A DNA stretch of 39,067 nucleotides, taken from Verrucomicrobiales bacterium (GTDB lineage: Bacteria; Verrucomicrobiota; Verrucomicrobiia; Verrucomicrobiales; V1-33). Below the pieces are notes generated by a model. The model searched no databases, was not told the DNA's origin, and saw only the letters and a program-made list of their open reading frames with translations. This document shows, piece after piece, positions 1 to 9,072 of the stretch. A program made the position numbers and the translations under genes. Position 1 is the stretch's first letter, and the number at the start of each line of letters is the position of its first letter. The stretch is from contig JAGNEJ010000043.1 of assembly GCA_018003315.1 (NCBI GenBank), positions 1 to 39,067 of the forward strand. The letters run 5' to 3'.

Positions 1-3000
1 GCGAGGATGGTGCCAATGGTTTGTTCGGAGTGGATGGCGGAGACGGTGCTGACGGGCAGGACGGCGGGGGCGGGCGCGGCGGGCGTTATCCCACCCGGGA
101 TGGCACGCTGCGCGGCGGCGGCGGCGGATCCTCCGGACGTGCCGGTGGGTCCGGTGGCGGGGGCGGCAGCGGGGCCAGCGGCGGCGGCGGCGGGGGCGGC
201 GGATCGTCCGGGCTGTATCTTTTTGCCGGCTTCTTTCCCAAGGTGGATGCAGGTGGCGCGGGCGGTGGCGGCGGAGATAGTGGCGCCGGCGGCGCGGGCG
301 GAGATGGCACCAATGGCGGACGGGGCGGGATCGGGGCCGGGGCCTTTGAGCTGCGGGCCACGGGATTGGTCACGCTCGGCGGCACATTGCGGGCCAATGG
401 TGAGGCCGGCGGGCTGCCCAGCGGCCTGCCCGAGGCTGGCACCGCGGGTTCGGCGGGCGCTCCCGGGACGACGGGCACCGCGCGACCCGACCCGACCCCC
501 AAGGGCGGCCGCGGCGGCGATGGCGCGGCGGGCGGTCACGGCGGCGATGGCGGCAATGGCGGACTGGGAGCGCCCGGCGGCGGCGGCTCCGGCGGCACCA
601 TCATTTTGAAATCAGACCTCGGCCTCGTGAAGCTCCCCACCGCCACCATCCAGACCAGCGGCGGCGCCGCGGGCGGACCGGGGGCCGAAGCGGGGCAGAG
701 CGGCGCTTACTACGAGTCTGCACCCACCGGGTTGCTGGGGCTGGAGCAGTTCGATTACCCGGACGGCCCCATCGCCTCGCGCAATGGCGGTGCTTTCTGG
801 AACTGGAGAAACCAGACTCCCGCCGGCCGCACGGCGGGCGTTTCTGACTGGGACAACGACACCGGCACCCCCGCCATCGCCTCCGGTCGGCTCATCACCC
901 AAAACAACAGCGCCACCCGCGAATACAACGGCCCCGGCGAAGGCCTGCCCATCACCACGGACGAAGGGCTGGGAGCCATCAGCGCCTTCGACAACGGCAG
1001 CCTCTCCTTCCGGCACAAGGTCGTTTACTGCCGTGTCACCCTCACCACCGGGGCCAGCGTCACGCCGGATGCGTCCATCGGCATCCGCTCGCTCGATTTC
1101 GGCACGGAGCGCGTCGTCTTCGGCAAAAAAGCCGGTAGCACCACCTTCGGCATCGAGGAGTCCGGCGTCAGCAACACCAACAGCACCACCGCCGTCGCGC
1201 CCAACACCACCTACACCCTCGTCACCAAGCTCGACTTCGGGAACGGCTCCACCGGCATCGCCAGCCTCTTCCTTGATCCCGACCTCAACGCCGTCGAGCC
1301 CGCCCCGCTCGTCACCCGGGCCTTCAATGCCTCGCTCTGGAGCACCTCCGTGAACCTCCGCAGCGGCGGCGGCTCGCCCATCGCATGGGACGACCTCGTC
1401 GTCGCCGCCTCGTGGGACGAACTCGGCACCGTCGTCACCACTGCCACCGACGAGGACAATGGCTCGCTCAATCCCGCCGCAGGCACCGGCGTCTCCCTGC
1501 GCGAGGCCGTGAAATTTTCGCCCTCCGGCACCCTCATTACCTTCGCCCCCGGCCTTTCCGGGCAAACCATCACGCTCACGCATCCCGATGGCGACATGGA
1601 GATTCCGAACTCCGTCACCATTGATGCCGCAGCGCTGCCCGGCGGCCTGACGCTCAGCGGGAACAACGTCACGCGGCATTTCCAAGTGCCCATCAGGACA
1701 TTCCTCACCCTGCGCGGCCTGGCGCTCACGGACGGCCATCCCGACGGCGATGGCGGAGCGATTTACAACCAAGGCTGGCTCACTGCGGACCGCTGCAGCT
1801 TCAGCGGAAATATCAGCACTTCAGATGGCGGAGCGATCTTGAACACCTCCGGCGGCACGATGACGCTGACACACTGCACCCTCTCCGGCAATACCGCTAA
1901 ATACGGCGGAGCGATTTTAGGTGACGACGCCGCGCTTACGCTGACCCATTGCACCCTCTCCGGCAACTCCGCCGCAACCGTGGGCGGTGCGCTGCTCAGT
2001 ATTGGCAGCACCTTGACTCTGACCAACAGCATTCTGGCAGGAAACACCGCCAACAGCGCCCCGGACTTTCACCAAGACATCGGTGTTCTCTTCACCAACG
2101 GCGTGAACCTAATCGGCAACCTCACCGATTCCGGTCTCACCGCCGGCCCCACCATCCTGACCGGCGACGCCAAACTTTCCCCCCTTGGCCACTTCGGCGG
2201 CCCGGTGATGACCATGCACCCACTCATCGGCTCCCCGGCCATTGATGCCGCGGGCAGCACCGATCCCGGCGGCACGGATGCGCGGGGTTTTCCGCGTTTT
2301 GTGGATGGAAATGATGCCAGCGCCGGAGCGCAGCTCGACATCGGGGCCGTGGAGGCCGGGCTGCTGTTGAAAGTGCTGGCCTCCGGCGACGGCGGTGGCG
2401 CCACCCTGCGCAGCACGCTCGCGTTGATCAATGCCGCGAGCACTCAGGGCCTGCGCGTCGCCTTCGATCCAGCCCTTTTCCCTGCCAGCACCATCACCCT
2501 CGCGGGCAGCAACGAACTGACCGCGCCCGCAGGAAAGGCTTTCTTCATTGATGCCTCCAACCTCACCGGCCCCGTCACCATCTCCGGCAACAACGCCAGC
2601 CGCGTCTTCAACATCCCCGCCACCGCCACCGTGGCGATGCATTCGGTGAACATCGTGAATGGAAAAGCGACGATTCTATCCCACGGCGGAGGCATCCTGA
2701 ACGGTGGACGGCTGACCATGGAAGCCTGCCGGGTGGAGAACAATCGCTCGGTGGACAGTGCGGACGGTTCATTGCCCCTCCCGGGAGGGAGCGGGGGTGG
2801 AATCCGCAACACCGGCATCCTCTCCATGACCAACAGCCGCATTACCGGCAACCAGACCGGGCGCGGCGGAAATGCCACGGGAACCGATGAAAGCGGGGCT
2901 CGTTCCGGCAACGGGGGAGGAATCAGCAACCGGGGCATTCTAACCCTGACTGATTGTGCCGTCGCCGACAACGCCACTGGGCAGGGTGGGAATGCCACCC

Positions 3001-5030
3001 CGGGCGGAACGGGCACCGGCGGGTATGGGGTAGGCGGGGGGGTAAGTCATGAAGGTGCCAGCGCCCGCTTCACCGCCACCCGTTGCTCCTTTACCGGCAA
3101 CCACGCCGACCGGAATGGCCGCGATGGCAATGGCCAGGTTCGCACCGATGGCGCACCTGGAGGCGGGATCGATGCCCACGCCGCCATGACCCTGGAGAGC
3201 TGCACCATCGCGGGGAATTTCTCCGCCGACACGTCCTATGGCGGCGGCGGCGTGGCGTTGTTCGATGATACCGTGGTCCTGCGCCATTGCACGGTGGCCA
3301 ACAACACCACCACCGGACCGGGCGCGGGGATCTTCTGCTTTCATTCCACCCAACTGACCCTGCAAAACTGCGTGGTGGCGGGGAATATCACTCCGGACAG
3401 CATCAAGGATTTGAGAATCCCAAACACCACGACCTATGTCGGAGCCAACCTCCTCGGCACCGCCGCCTCCGGCTCCGGCACCCCCACCGGCCCCGCGCCC
3501 ATCATCAACGCGAACCCGCTGCTCGCCCCGCTCGGCGACTACGGCGGCCGCACGCAGACCATGCCGCCGCGGCCCGGCAGCCCGGCGATTGATGCCGGGA
3601 CGACGACGACTCTGCTGACCGACCAGCGCGGTCTGCCCCGCACCCGCGATGGCGATGGCAATGGCACCGCCCTGCCCGACCTCGGAGCGGTCGAGGCCAG
3701 CCACGTCCTCGTCACGAATACCTCCGACACCGGCACCGGCTCGCTGCGCGCCGCCCTTACCGAAGCCGCCGCCCAGCCCGGCGCGGACACCGTGTTTTTC
3801 ACCTCCGCCGTCACGCCGCACATCACGCTGGCCAGCGAAATCCTCATCACCGACCCCGCCGGCGTCACCATTGATGCCAGCGACCGACCCACCGGCATCG
3901 TCATTGACGGCGGCCCCGGGGCGAACCGGCACTTCCGCATTGATCCCACCAGCATAGTCACCCTCCAGCGCCTGCAACTCACCGGCGGCAATGGCGGCGG
4001 CGGCGGCTCCCCCGCCAGCTACGGCGGCAGTATTTTCAACGGCGGCAGCCTCACCGTGCGGGAATGCACCCTCCACGGCAACACCAGCGGCATCGCCGGA
4101 GCCATCTACAACCAGGCCGGAGCCCTCACCGTGGAGCGCAGCACCTTCCACAGCAACACCGCCACCAACGTCGGAGCCATTCTGCACGAGAGCCTCACGC
4201 CCATGCTCATCACCGCCAGCACCTTCACCAACAACAACGGCGGGTTGGAAGGCGGCGCCATCACCGTGAGCAACTTCCGTCCTGCCACCCTCACCCACTG
4301 CACCATCAGCGGAAACCGCGTGACCCAAACCGGCGGCGGTGGCGGCGGCGGCATCCGCACCATCGCCGGCGCGGGCAATCTCCTCACCCTCGGCCAAAGC
4401 ATCGTCAGCGGAAACACCGACGCCAACACCCCCGGCACGCCTGACATCAACCCCGGCTTCATCAGTCAGGGCGACAACGTCATCGGCGGCGATGCCCGCC
4501 TCTCCCCGCTGCTCGATTTCGGCGGCCCCACTTGGACCATGGCCCTGCGCCCCGGCAGCATCGCCAGGAATGCCGCCTTCACCAGCACCGCGACGTTCGA
4601 CCAGCGAGGCTACTCCATCATCGGTCCCGCCGACATCGGCGCCTACGAAGCCAGCAATCCCTGGCTGTTCAACTACAACGCCTACATCTGGGAAAGCCTC
4701 CCCCCCACTGCCACCGCAGCCCAGGCCGCCTCCGCCTTCGACTTCGACGGCGACGGCCAGAGCAACGAGGACGAGTGGCTCGCCTTCACCACCGCCACGG
4801 ACCCCGGGAGCGTCTTCGCATTCACCGGCCATGTCCTCAACGGTTTGAATATGGAGATCAGTTTTCTTTCCGTCACGGGCCGCACCTATGACGTCGAAGC
4901 CTCCAACGATCTCGTGACCTGGGCCAATCTCGGCACCTTTCCCGGACACGGCGGGACGCTGGTGTTGCCCATTGGTCCCGTCGGGGCCGACCAACGGATG
5001 TTCTTCCGCATCCGGCCGAGGCTGCCTTGA
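1..5030 (+). CDS. giant secreted glycine-rich / parallel beta-helix surface protein, 5' end outside window
   Basis: The frame is open from base 3 to the TGA at 5030 (1675 visible residues), so the true start and export signal lie upstream. Bases 3-600 encode a collagen-like low-complexity region of GG(D/N)G-type repeats. Bases about 710-1420 encode a beta-rich domain containing FDYPDG, of the lectin-like kind common in this phylum. Three beta-helix modules follow (about 1440-2370, 2380-3700, 3710-4650). The first opens with a CSLREA-like motif (SLREAV, near 1495). Each has right-handed helix rungs such as LTHCTLSGN and GGAIYN, and the first two end in a choice-of-anchor-Q signature (GSPAIDA, then LDIGAVEA or LDLGAVEA). 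An acidic Ca-binding-like segment (DFDGDGQSNEDEW, near 4740) precedes a C-terminal beta domain (YDVEASNDLVTWANLG). It is probably an extracellular adhesin or polysaccharide-binding protein; any catalytic role is unknown. Confidence 0.85.
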   Translation, partial: EDGANGLFGVDGGDGADGQDGGGGRGGRYPTRDGTLRGGGGGSSGRAGGSGGGGGSGASGGGGGGGGSSGLYLFAGFFPKVDAGGAGGGGGDSGAGGAGGDGTNGGRGGIGAGAFELRATGLVTLGGTLRANGEAGGLPSGLPEAGTAGSAGAPGTTGTARPDPTPKGGRGGDGAAGGHGGDGGNGGLGAPGGGGSGGTIILKSDLGLVKLPTATIQTSGGAAGGPGAEAGQSGAYYESAPTGLLGLEQFDYPDGPIASRNGGAFWNWRNQTPAGRTAGVSDWDNDTGTPAIASGRLITQNNSATREYNGPGEGLPITTDEGLGAISAFDNGSLSFRHKVVYCRVTLTTGASVTPDASIGIRSLDFGTERVVFGKKAGSTTFGIEESGVSNTNSTTAVAPNTTYTLVTKLDFGNGSTGIASLFLDPDLNAVEPAPLVTRAFNASLWSTSVNLRSGGGSPIAWDDLVVAASWDELGTVVTTATDEDNGSLNPAAGTGVSLREAVKFSPSGTLITFAPGLSGQTITLTHPDGDMEIPNSVTIDAAALPGGLTLSGNNVTRHFQVPIRTFLTLRGLALTDGHPDGDGGAIYNQGWLTADRCSFSGNISTSDGGAILNTSGGTMTLTHCTLSGNTAKYGGAILGDDAALTLTHCTLSGNSAATVGGALLSIGSTLTLTNSILAGNTANSAPDFHQDIGVLFTNGVNLIGNLTDSGLTAGPTILTGDAKLSPLGHFGGPVMTMHPLIGSPAIDAAGSTDPGGTDARGFPRFVDGNDASAGAQLDIGAVEAGLLLKVLASGDGGGATLRSTLALINAASTQGLRVAFDPALFPASTITLAGSNELTAPAGKAFFIDASNLTGPVTISGNNASRVFNIPATATVAMHSVNIVNGKATILSHGGGILNGGRLTMEACRVENNRSVDSADGSLPLPGGSGGGIRNTGILSMTNSRITGNQTGRGGNATGTDESGARSGNGGGISNRGILTLTDCAVADNATGQGGNATPGGTGTGGYGVGGGVSHEGASARFTATRCSFTGNHADRNGRDGNGQVRTDGAPGGGIDAHAAMTLESCTIAGNFSADTSYGGGGVALFDDTVVLRHCTVANNTTTGPGAGIFCFHSTQLTLQNCVVAGNITPDSIKDLRIPNTTTYVGANLLGTAASGSGTPTGPAPIINANPLLAPLGDYGGRTQTMPPRPGSPAIDAGTTTTLLTDQRGLPRTRDGDGNGTALPDLGAVEASHVLVTNTSDTGTGSLRAALTEAAAQPGADTVFFTSAVTPHITLASEILITDPAGVTIDASDRPTGIVIDGGPGANRHFRIDPTSIVTLQRLQLTGGNGGGGGSPASYGGSIFNGGSLTVRECTLHGNTSGIAGAIYNQAGALTVERSTFHSNTATNVGAILHESLTPMLITASTFTNNNGGLEGGAITVSNFRPATLTHCTISGNRVTQTGGGGGGGIRTIAGAGNLLTLGQSIVSGNTDANTPGTPDINPGFISQGDNVIGGDARLSPLLDFGGPTWTMALRPGSIARNAAFTSTATFDQRGYSIIGPADIGAYEASNPWLFNYNAYIWESLPPTATAAQAASAFDFDGDGQSNEDEWLAFTTATDPGSVFAFTGHVLNGLNMEISFLSVTGRTYDVEASNDLVTWANLGTFPGHGGTLVLPIGPVGADQRMFFRIRPRLP

Positions 5031-5252
5031 GCCGGTGTATTGGTTTTGACCGGTCACCATCCATTCCGGAGCAGCCCCCGATGCCTCGAACCGCTCCGCT
5101 GGGCAAATCGCCGATCAGTACTGACAGGTTTGCGCAGGGATTCTTTCCAGTCGCGAGCAGACTTCCTTGAACACCAGGCAGGTCGCCACCTCAACACCAA
5201 ATCAAACCCCGATATTTTCCATGTTGCCGGGGATGAGATTGCGGGAGCCGCC

Positions 5253-5705
5253 TCAGAAGTACCAAAACAAGGCTTTGGCTAGGAGGACAATGCCGACCAT
5301 GAAACCCGCCACGATCCGGTGGGTGTAGCGAAAGCGGCAAAGGTCCATTTTGCCCTTGAAGGAAGCATAAATGGCATTGGCGAAGATTCCCAGAACGACA
5401 ATGGCCAGGCTTGCTTTGATGGTAAGAAGTATGCCGAACCGCGAGTGGAAAAAGAAGTCGCCGTAGGCTTTGAACCAGTGAACAAACATGCCAATGCCGG
5501 TGACAAAGAGCAGGCCAACCACATACGGCATGAAGCAGCGGACGCGGCGGGGAATTTCCTTGGCGAGCAGTTCCGACAGGTCGCGGGGCAGGCGCTTTTC
5601 GAGCGGCTCAATGACCAGAACTTCGAAGAACACGGCCCCCACGAAGGTAATGGCACAGAAGAGATGGATGACTTTGAGGACTTCGTAGGCAGCGTGCGGC
5701 ATCAT
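5253..5705 (-). CDS. CopD-like small integral membrane protein
   Basis: About 150 residues beginning MMPHAAYEVLKVIH. The frame runs further upstream to 5861, but those residues look non-coding and the hydrophobic protein begins here; another ATG at 5759 cannot be excluded. Four hydrophobic helices are visible: VIHLFCAITFVGAVFFEVLV, a segment around YVVGLLFVTGIGMFV, one around ILLTIKASLAIVVLGIF, and one at the C-terminus around IVAGFMVGIVLLAKALF. Conserved-looking His residues lie in helix 1 and before the last helix (YTHRIV). This resembles the CopD/DUF2269-type membrane family linked to copper or haem handling, but the match is by pattern only. It is convergent with the giant surface protein and divergent from the Gfo/Idh/MocA gene. 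No Shine-Dalgarno sequence is visible. Confidence 0.6.
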   Translation of the reverse strand: MMPHAAYEVLKVIHLFCAITFVGAVFFEVLVIEPLEKRLPRDLSELLAKEIPRRVRCFMPYVVGLLFVTGIGMFVHWFKAYGDFFFHSRFGILLTIKASLAIVVLGIFANAIYASFKGKMDLCRFRYTHRIVAGFMVGIVLLAKALFWYF

Positions 5706-6009
5706 GGCAGGAATCGTCTGGAGCGTTGGGGGAATCGGACATTGCTGGAGCCCGGTCATGAAAACCGGAGCCCGCCGCCCACGACAGGTGTCAGCGTGTC
5801 GGGGCTGGCGAAACGAAGGAAAGATGACAGGGACTGTCAATGGATTTTCCTGACGATCCATTGCATGGTGACGGCGGTCCTTTGCGCTCGCGCCCGCAGG
5901 AGGCTGCGCGCCGCGGGAAGAGCCAGGGGAAACGTCTTTGCGTTGTGCATGAGGATTGCGCAGGTGGCATCGTGTCCGGCATAACGTTCGCAGTCACACT
6001 TGTTTCCTC
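5706..6009. other. divergent intergenic region with an 8-bp inverted repeat
   Basis: This 304-nt space separates the CopD-like gene (-) from the Gfo/Idh/MocA gene (+), so both promoters should lie here. I see no convincing -35/-10 pair and no coding sequence. The one clear structure is an inverted repeat, caatggat at 5838-5845 and its exact complement at 5856-5863, separated by 10 nt. It could be an operator or a leader hairpin. Confidence 0.4.
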
Positions 6010-7446
6010 ATGAACTCCGCATCCCATTCCATTTCCCGCCGCCAGTTTTTGAAATCGGCCGCCCTCGCTTCGGGCAGTCTGCTCACCGCCCGGAGTTGGT
6101 CTCAGGTGAGCGGGGCGAACGGTGCCATCCGGGTGGCCGTGGTCGGTTTTGGCGGACGGGGCGGCAGCCACATCAGTGCCTTTTCTAAAATGAAGGGCGT
6201 GCGGCTGGTGGCGCTGTGCGACGTGGATCAGCAGGTGCTCGATGGGATGGTGAAAAAAATGAGCCAGCAGACCAAGGGGGAAATCAAGGGGTTCCGGGAC
6301 ATCAGGCAGTTGCTGGACAGCAAGGAGGTGGATGTGATTTCAATTGCCACTCCGAATCACTGGCATTCGCTGGGGACGATCTGGGCGGTGCAAACCGGGC
6401 GCGATGTCTATGTGGAAAAGCCGGTTTCTCACAATGTCTGGGAAGGGCGGCAGTGCGTGGTGGCGGCGCGCAAGCACCAGAAAATCGTGCAGACCGGCAC
6501 CCAGTGCCGGAGCAGCCGCGTGGGCATCGGCGAGGCGGTGCAGTGGGTGGCGCAGGGGAATCTGGGGAAAATCACCCTGGCCCGCGGGTTGTGCTACAAA
6601 CGCCGCCCCAGCATCGGCAAAGTCGAAGGCGACCAGCCCATCCCTCCCGGCATCGACTACGATCTCTGGTGCGGTCCGGCGGAAAAGCTGCCGTTGCGGC
6701 GCAAAAAGCTGCATTACGACTGGCACTGGGTCTGGAACACGGGAAATGGCGACCTGGGGAACCAGGGCATTCACCAGATGGACATCTGCCGCTGGTTTTT
6801 GGGCGAGGCGGCATTGGCACCGCGAGTGCTGAGTGCGGGCGGGCGGCTCGGTTATGTGGACGACGGAGAGACGGCCAACACCCAGATCATTTATCAGGAC
6901 TATGCCAAGGCTCCGCTGCTGTTCGAAGTGCGCGGGCTGGAAACGGACAAATTCATGGGGGCCAAGGTGGGATGCGTGATCCACTGCGAGGGCGGGCACG
7001 TGGTGGTGCCGAGCTACAACGATGCCATTGCCTACGACAAGTCAGGAAAGGAAATCAAAAAATGGAGCGGCAGTGAGGACCACTTCGCCAATTTCATCCA
7101 GGCCGTGCAGAGCCGGAAGCACGAGGACCTGCACGCCGACATTCTGGAAGGCCACCTCTCCAGCGCCCTGTGCCACACCGGGAACATTTCCCACCGGCTC
7201 GGCAAACAGCAGTCGCCCGAGGAAATCCAGGCCGCCGTCAAGCAGGACCATGACATGGGCGAAACCTTCGGACGCATGCTGGAGCACCTGGAGCAAAACA
7301 AGGTGGATGCCGCCACGGATCGGATCACTCTGGGAGCGGCACTGCGGATGGACCCGAAAACCGAGCGGTTTATCGGCAATGAAGCTGCCAACGCGATGCT
7401 GACCCGGAAATACCGCGAACCGTTTGTCATTCAACCCGGCTCATGA
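6010..7446 (+). CDS. Tat-exported Gfo/Idh/MocA family oxidoreductase
   Basis: 478 residues from ATG 6010. This start is chosen because it gives a twin-arginine signal (SRRQFLKSAALASGSLL, residues 9-25); an upstream in-frame ATG at 5956 would put 18 extra residues before it. The Rossmann nucleotide-binding motif is VAVVGFGGRGG (about 42-52). The family motif EKPVSHN at 136-142 contains the Lys-Pro pair that marks the active-site end of the NAD(P) domain. The family oxidises or isomerises sugars, inositols and related polyols with NAD(P), and Tat-exported members are abundant in Verrucomicrobiota and Planctomycetota, where they are thought to act on periplasmic carbohydrates. The substrate cannot be read from the sequence. 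The next gene is a secreted SGNH hydrolase, 182 nt downstream beyond a strong hairpin, so the two are probably not one transcript. Confidence 0.9.
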   Translation: MNSASHSISRRQFLKSAALASGSLLTARSWSQVSGANGAIRVAVVGFGGRGGSHISAFSKMKGVRLVALCDVDQQVLDGMVKKMSQQTKGEIKGFRDIRQLLDSKEVDVISIATPNHWHSLGTIWAVQTGRDVYVEKPVSHNVWEGRQCVVAARKHQKIVQTGTQCRSSRVGIGEAVQWVAQGNLGKITLARGLCYKRRPSIGKVEGDQPIPPGIDYDLWCGPAEKLPLRRKKLHYDWHWVWNTGNGDLGNQGIHQMDICRWFLGEAALAPRVLSAGGRLGYVDDGETANTQIIYQDYAKAPLLFEVRGLETDKFMGAKVGCVIHCEGGHVVVPSYNDAIAYDKSGKEIKKWSGSEDHFANFIQAVQSRKHEDLHADILEGHLSSALCHTGNISHRLGKQQSPEEIQAAVKQDHDMGETFGRMLEHLEQNKVDAATDRITLGAALRMDPKTERFIGNEAANAMLTRKYREPFVIQPGS

Positions 7447-7507
7447 CCGCGGGCCCGGATGACCGCCGGGCCTGGCATTCGGGGGATTTAGTTTCCAGCC
7501 CAGCGTG

Positions 7508-7595
7508 GTCCGCACCGTCCTCTGTGCGGCATGGGTGGAATCGGCCGCTTGGTTTTGAACCGCACAGAGGACGGTGCGGACTGCTTTGGTTTTTT
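7508..7595 (+). terminator. 22-bp perfect inverted repeat followed by a T-run
   Basis: The left arm 7508-7529 and right arm 7560-7581 are exact reverse complements over 22 bp around a 30-nt loop (7530-7559). A T-rich stretch with six consecutive T at 7590-7595 follows on the plus strand. The position, 61 nt after the oxidoreductase stop, suits a terminator. The stem is much longer than a usual intrinsic terminator, so it may be a palindromic mobile or REP-like repeat serving as one. Confidence 0.6.
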
Positions 7596-7628
7596 GCCGA
7601 CGGACGGAAAACGGTGTAGGGTGGCATC

Positions 7629-8966
7629 ATGAAACCCTCCCTTTCATGGGTGCCGCTGCTGGCACTCTGGTTTGCCATGCCTGCCGCTTCCGGTGCCGAC
7701 ACCCTGCTCATCATCGGGGACAGCCTGTCCAAGGAATACCTTTACGAACTGGACTACATCGGCGGCGAGGATGCCGACGGCATCAAGAACTGGAACGAGA
7801 TCCTCGACCAGCGGCGCAGCCAGTATTTCGAATACGGACCGGAGGGGGATCATGTGGATCTGCGGCTCATCGGCCACGAGTATAACTGGTCCGTGCCGGG
7901 ATCGGATGCCGATGACTGGTGGAATGATTATCTGAGCGCGGGCTTTCCGCAGGATGAACTGTATGGGATTCCGGAACTGGAGGATCAGTTGGAGAACGAC
8001 GCCGAACGCATTGTGGTGTTCTTGGGGGGCAATGACCTGCGGGCAAACTACGGAAGCGTTTACGACGGCTCGCTGAGTACCTCCACCTTCGCCAACAACT
8101 TGTTCAATGACATCGAGGATGTGGTGAACTGGGTGCTGCAGCGTCGCAAGAGCGGGTCCGAAGTGGTGCTGGTGAACGTGCCGCACCTGGGCGCCACCCC
8201 AAGCAAAAACGACGCACACCCCTATCATCCTACAAAAACCGGACGCGTTACCACGGCACTCAACAGCGTGAACAACCGCCTGACAACCTTTGCACAGCAA
8301 AAGAACATCGGACTGGCTGACATTTATTCGCCCACCCTGGGCCTGGTGATTGCGGATCAGATTTGCATCGGAAACATGCCCATCCTGCGCTACCCGCCGC
8401 ACTCGGACGGGAATCCACGGTATTGTTTCCTTGGCGATGGCCTGCACCCCAACATGCCTCTGCAGGCGCTTTTTGCGCAGATCATCGTGGATGCTTTCAA
8501 CACGAAATACAACCGGAGCATTCCTCGCATCACCAATCAGGAAATTTTGGTGAACATCCTGGGCTTCAGGGCGGATCAGCAGTTTGATGACTGGCTGGGC
8601 GGGCATGGTATTCCCAATGCGCAGCGCGGCGCTGCCAGCGACCCTGAGAAGGATGGTGTGGCCAACCTCATCGAGTATGCGCTCGATCTGGATCCGGCGA
8701 AGTCGGATGCGGAAAAGCTTCCGCAGGCCCAGTGGAGCGTCGCTGGCGGGCAGACCTGGCTGACCCTGACATGGAAGCTGCGGGCACAGCTCTGTCCGGC
8801 GGTCACGATCACCGCACAGCAGTCTGGAAATCTGACGGCGTGGCAGAATGTGGCTGCTGGAAATCTCCTGCAGAATCCGGATGGCAGCATCAGCGCCCGC
8901 TTGCTGCGCCAGCCGGGGGATCCCCCGGTTTTTCTTCGACTCAAGGCCAGCTTGGTCCAGCCATGA
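7629..8966 (+). CDS. secreted SGNH/GDSL hydrolase with C-terminal Ca-binding-like segment
   Basis: 445 residues. The N-terminus is a Sec signal peptide (MKPSLSWVPLLALWFAMPAASG). The SGNH blocks are all visible: IIGDSLS with the nucleophile at Ser32, GGND at 133-136 for the oxyanion-hole Asn, and GDGLHPN with Asp270 and His273 completing the catalytic residues. These enzymes are esterases, often deacetylating or deacylating polysaccharides and lipids outside the cell. After the hydrolase domain, about residues 320-365 carry an acidic EF/TSP3-like segment (DPEKDGVANLIEYALDLDP) and a C-terminal beta-rich domain. The same architecture occurs at the end of the giant protein at 1-5030 and is common in secreted verrucomicrobial proteins. 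The upstream AGGG gives at best a weak ribosome site. Confidence 0.88.
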   Translation: MKPSLSWVPLLALWFAMPAASGADTLLIIGDSLSKEYLYELDYIGGEDADGIKNWNEILDQRRSQYFEYGPEGDHVDLRLIGHEYNWSVPGSDADDWWNDYLSAGFPQDELYGIPELEDQLENDAERIVVFLGGNDLRANYGSVYDGSLSTSTFANNLFNDIEDVVNWVLQRRKSGSEVVLVNVPHLGATPSKNDAHPYHPTKTGRVTTALNSVNNRLTTFAQQKNIGLADIYSPTLGLVIADQICIGNMPILRYPPHSDGNPRYCFLGDGLHPNMPLQALFAQIIVDAFNTKYNRSIPRITNQEILVNILGFRADQQFDDWLGGHGIPNAQRGAASDPEKDGVANLIEYALDLDPAKSDAEKLPQAQWSVAGGQTWLTLTWKLRAQLCPAVTITAQQSGNLTAWQNVAAGNLLQNPDGSISARLLRQPGDPPVFLRLKASLVQP

Positions 8967-9027
8967 GATTTAGGCGGCAGTGCCGGTGAGGATGCTGGCC
9001 GATCCAGGCAAGCACAACGTCCAGCCC

Positions 9028-9072
9028 AGGCAACCCGGAAGACGGTTCGGGAATCTCATCTCCGGGTTGCCT
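9028..9072. terminator. 12-bp hairpin between convergent genes
   Basis: Arms 9028-9039 (aggcaacccgga) and 9061-9072 are perfect complements around a 21-nt loop. The hairpin lies between the SGNH hydrolase stop and the stop codon of the convergent response regulator, which it partly overlaps. There is no T-run on either side, so it is either a factor-assisted bidirectional terminator or an mRNA 3'-end stabiliser. Confidence 0.5.

Noticed and set aside
612-1772. 386-codon minus-strand frame
   Set aside because: Antisense shadow of the same surface protein, with biased composition and no recognisable motif.
2940-5060. 706-codon open frame on the minus strand
   Set aside because: It is antisense to the beta-helix protein, whose repeats and motifs are unmistakable. 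The minus product is Gly/Ala/Val/Asp-rich without domains, as expected from high-GC third positions.
7660-7676. TGGCAC...TTGC resembling a sigma-54 promoter
   Set aside because: The spacing is one base too long and it lies inside the signal peptide codons of the SGNH hydrolase.
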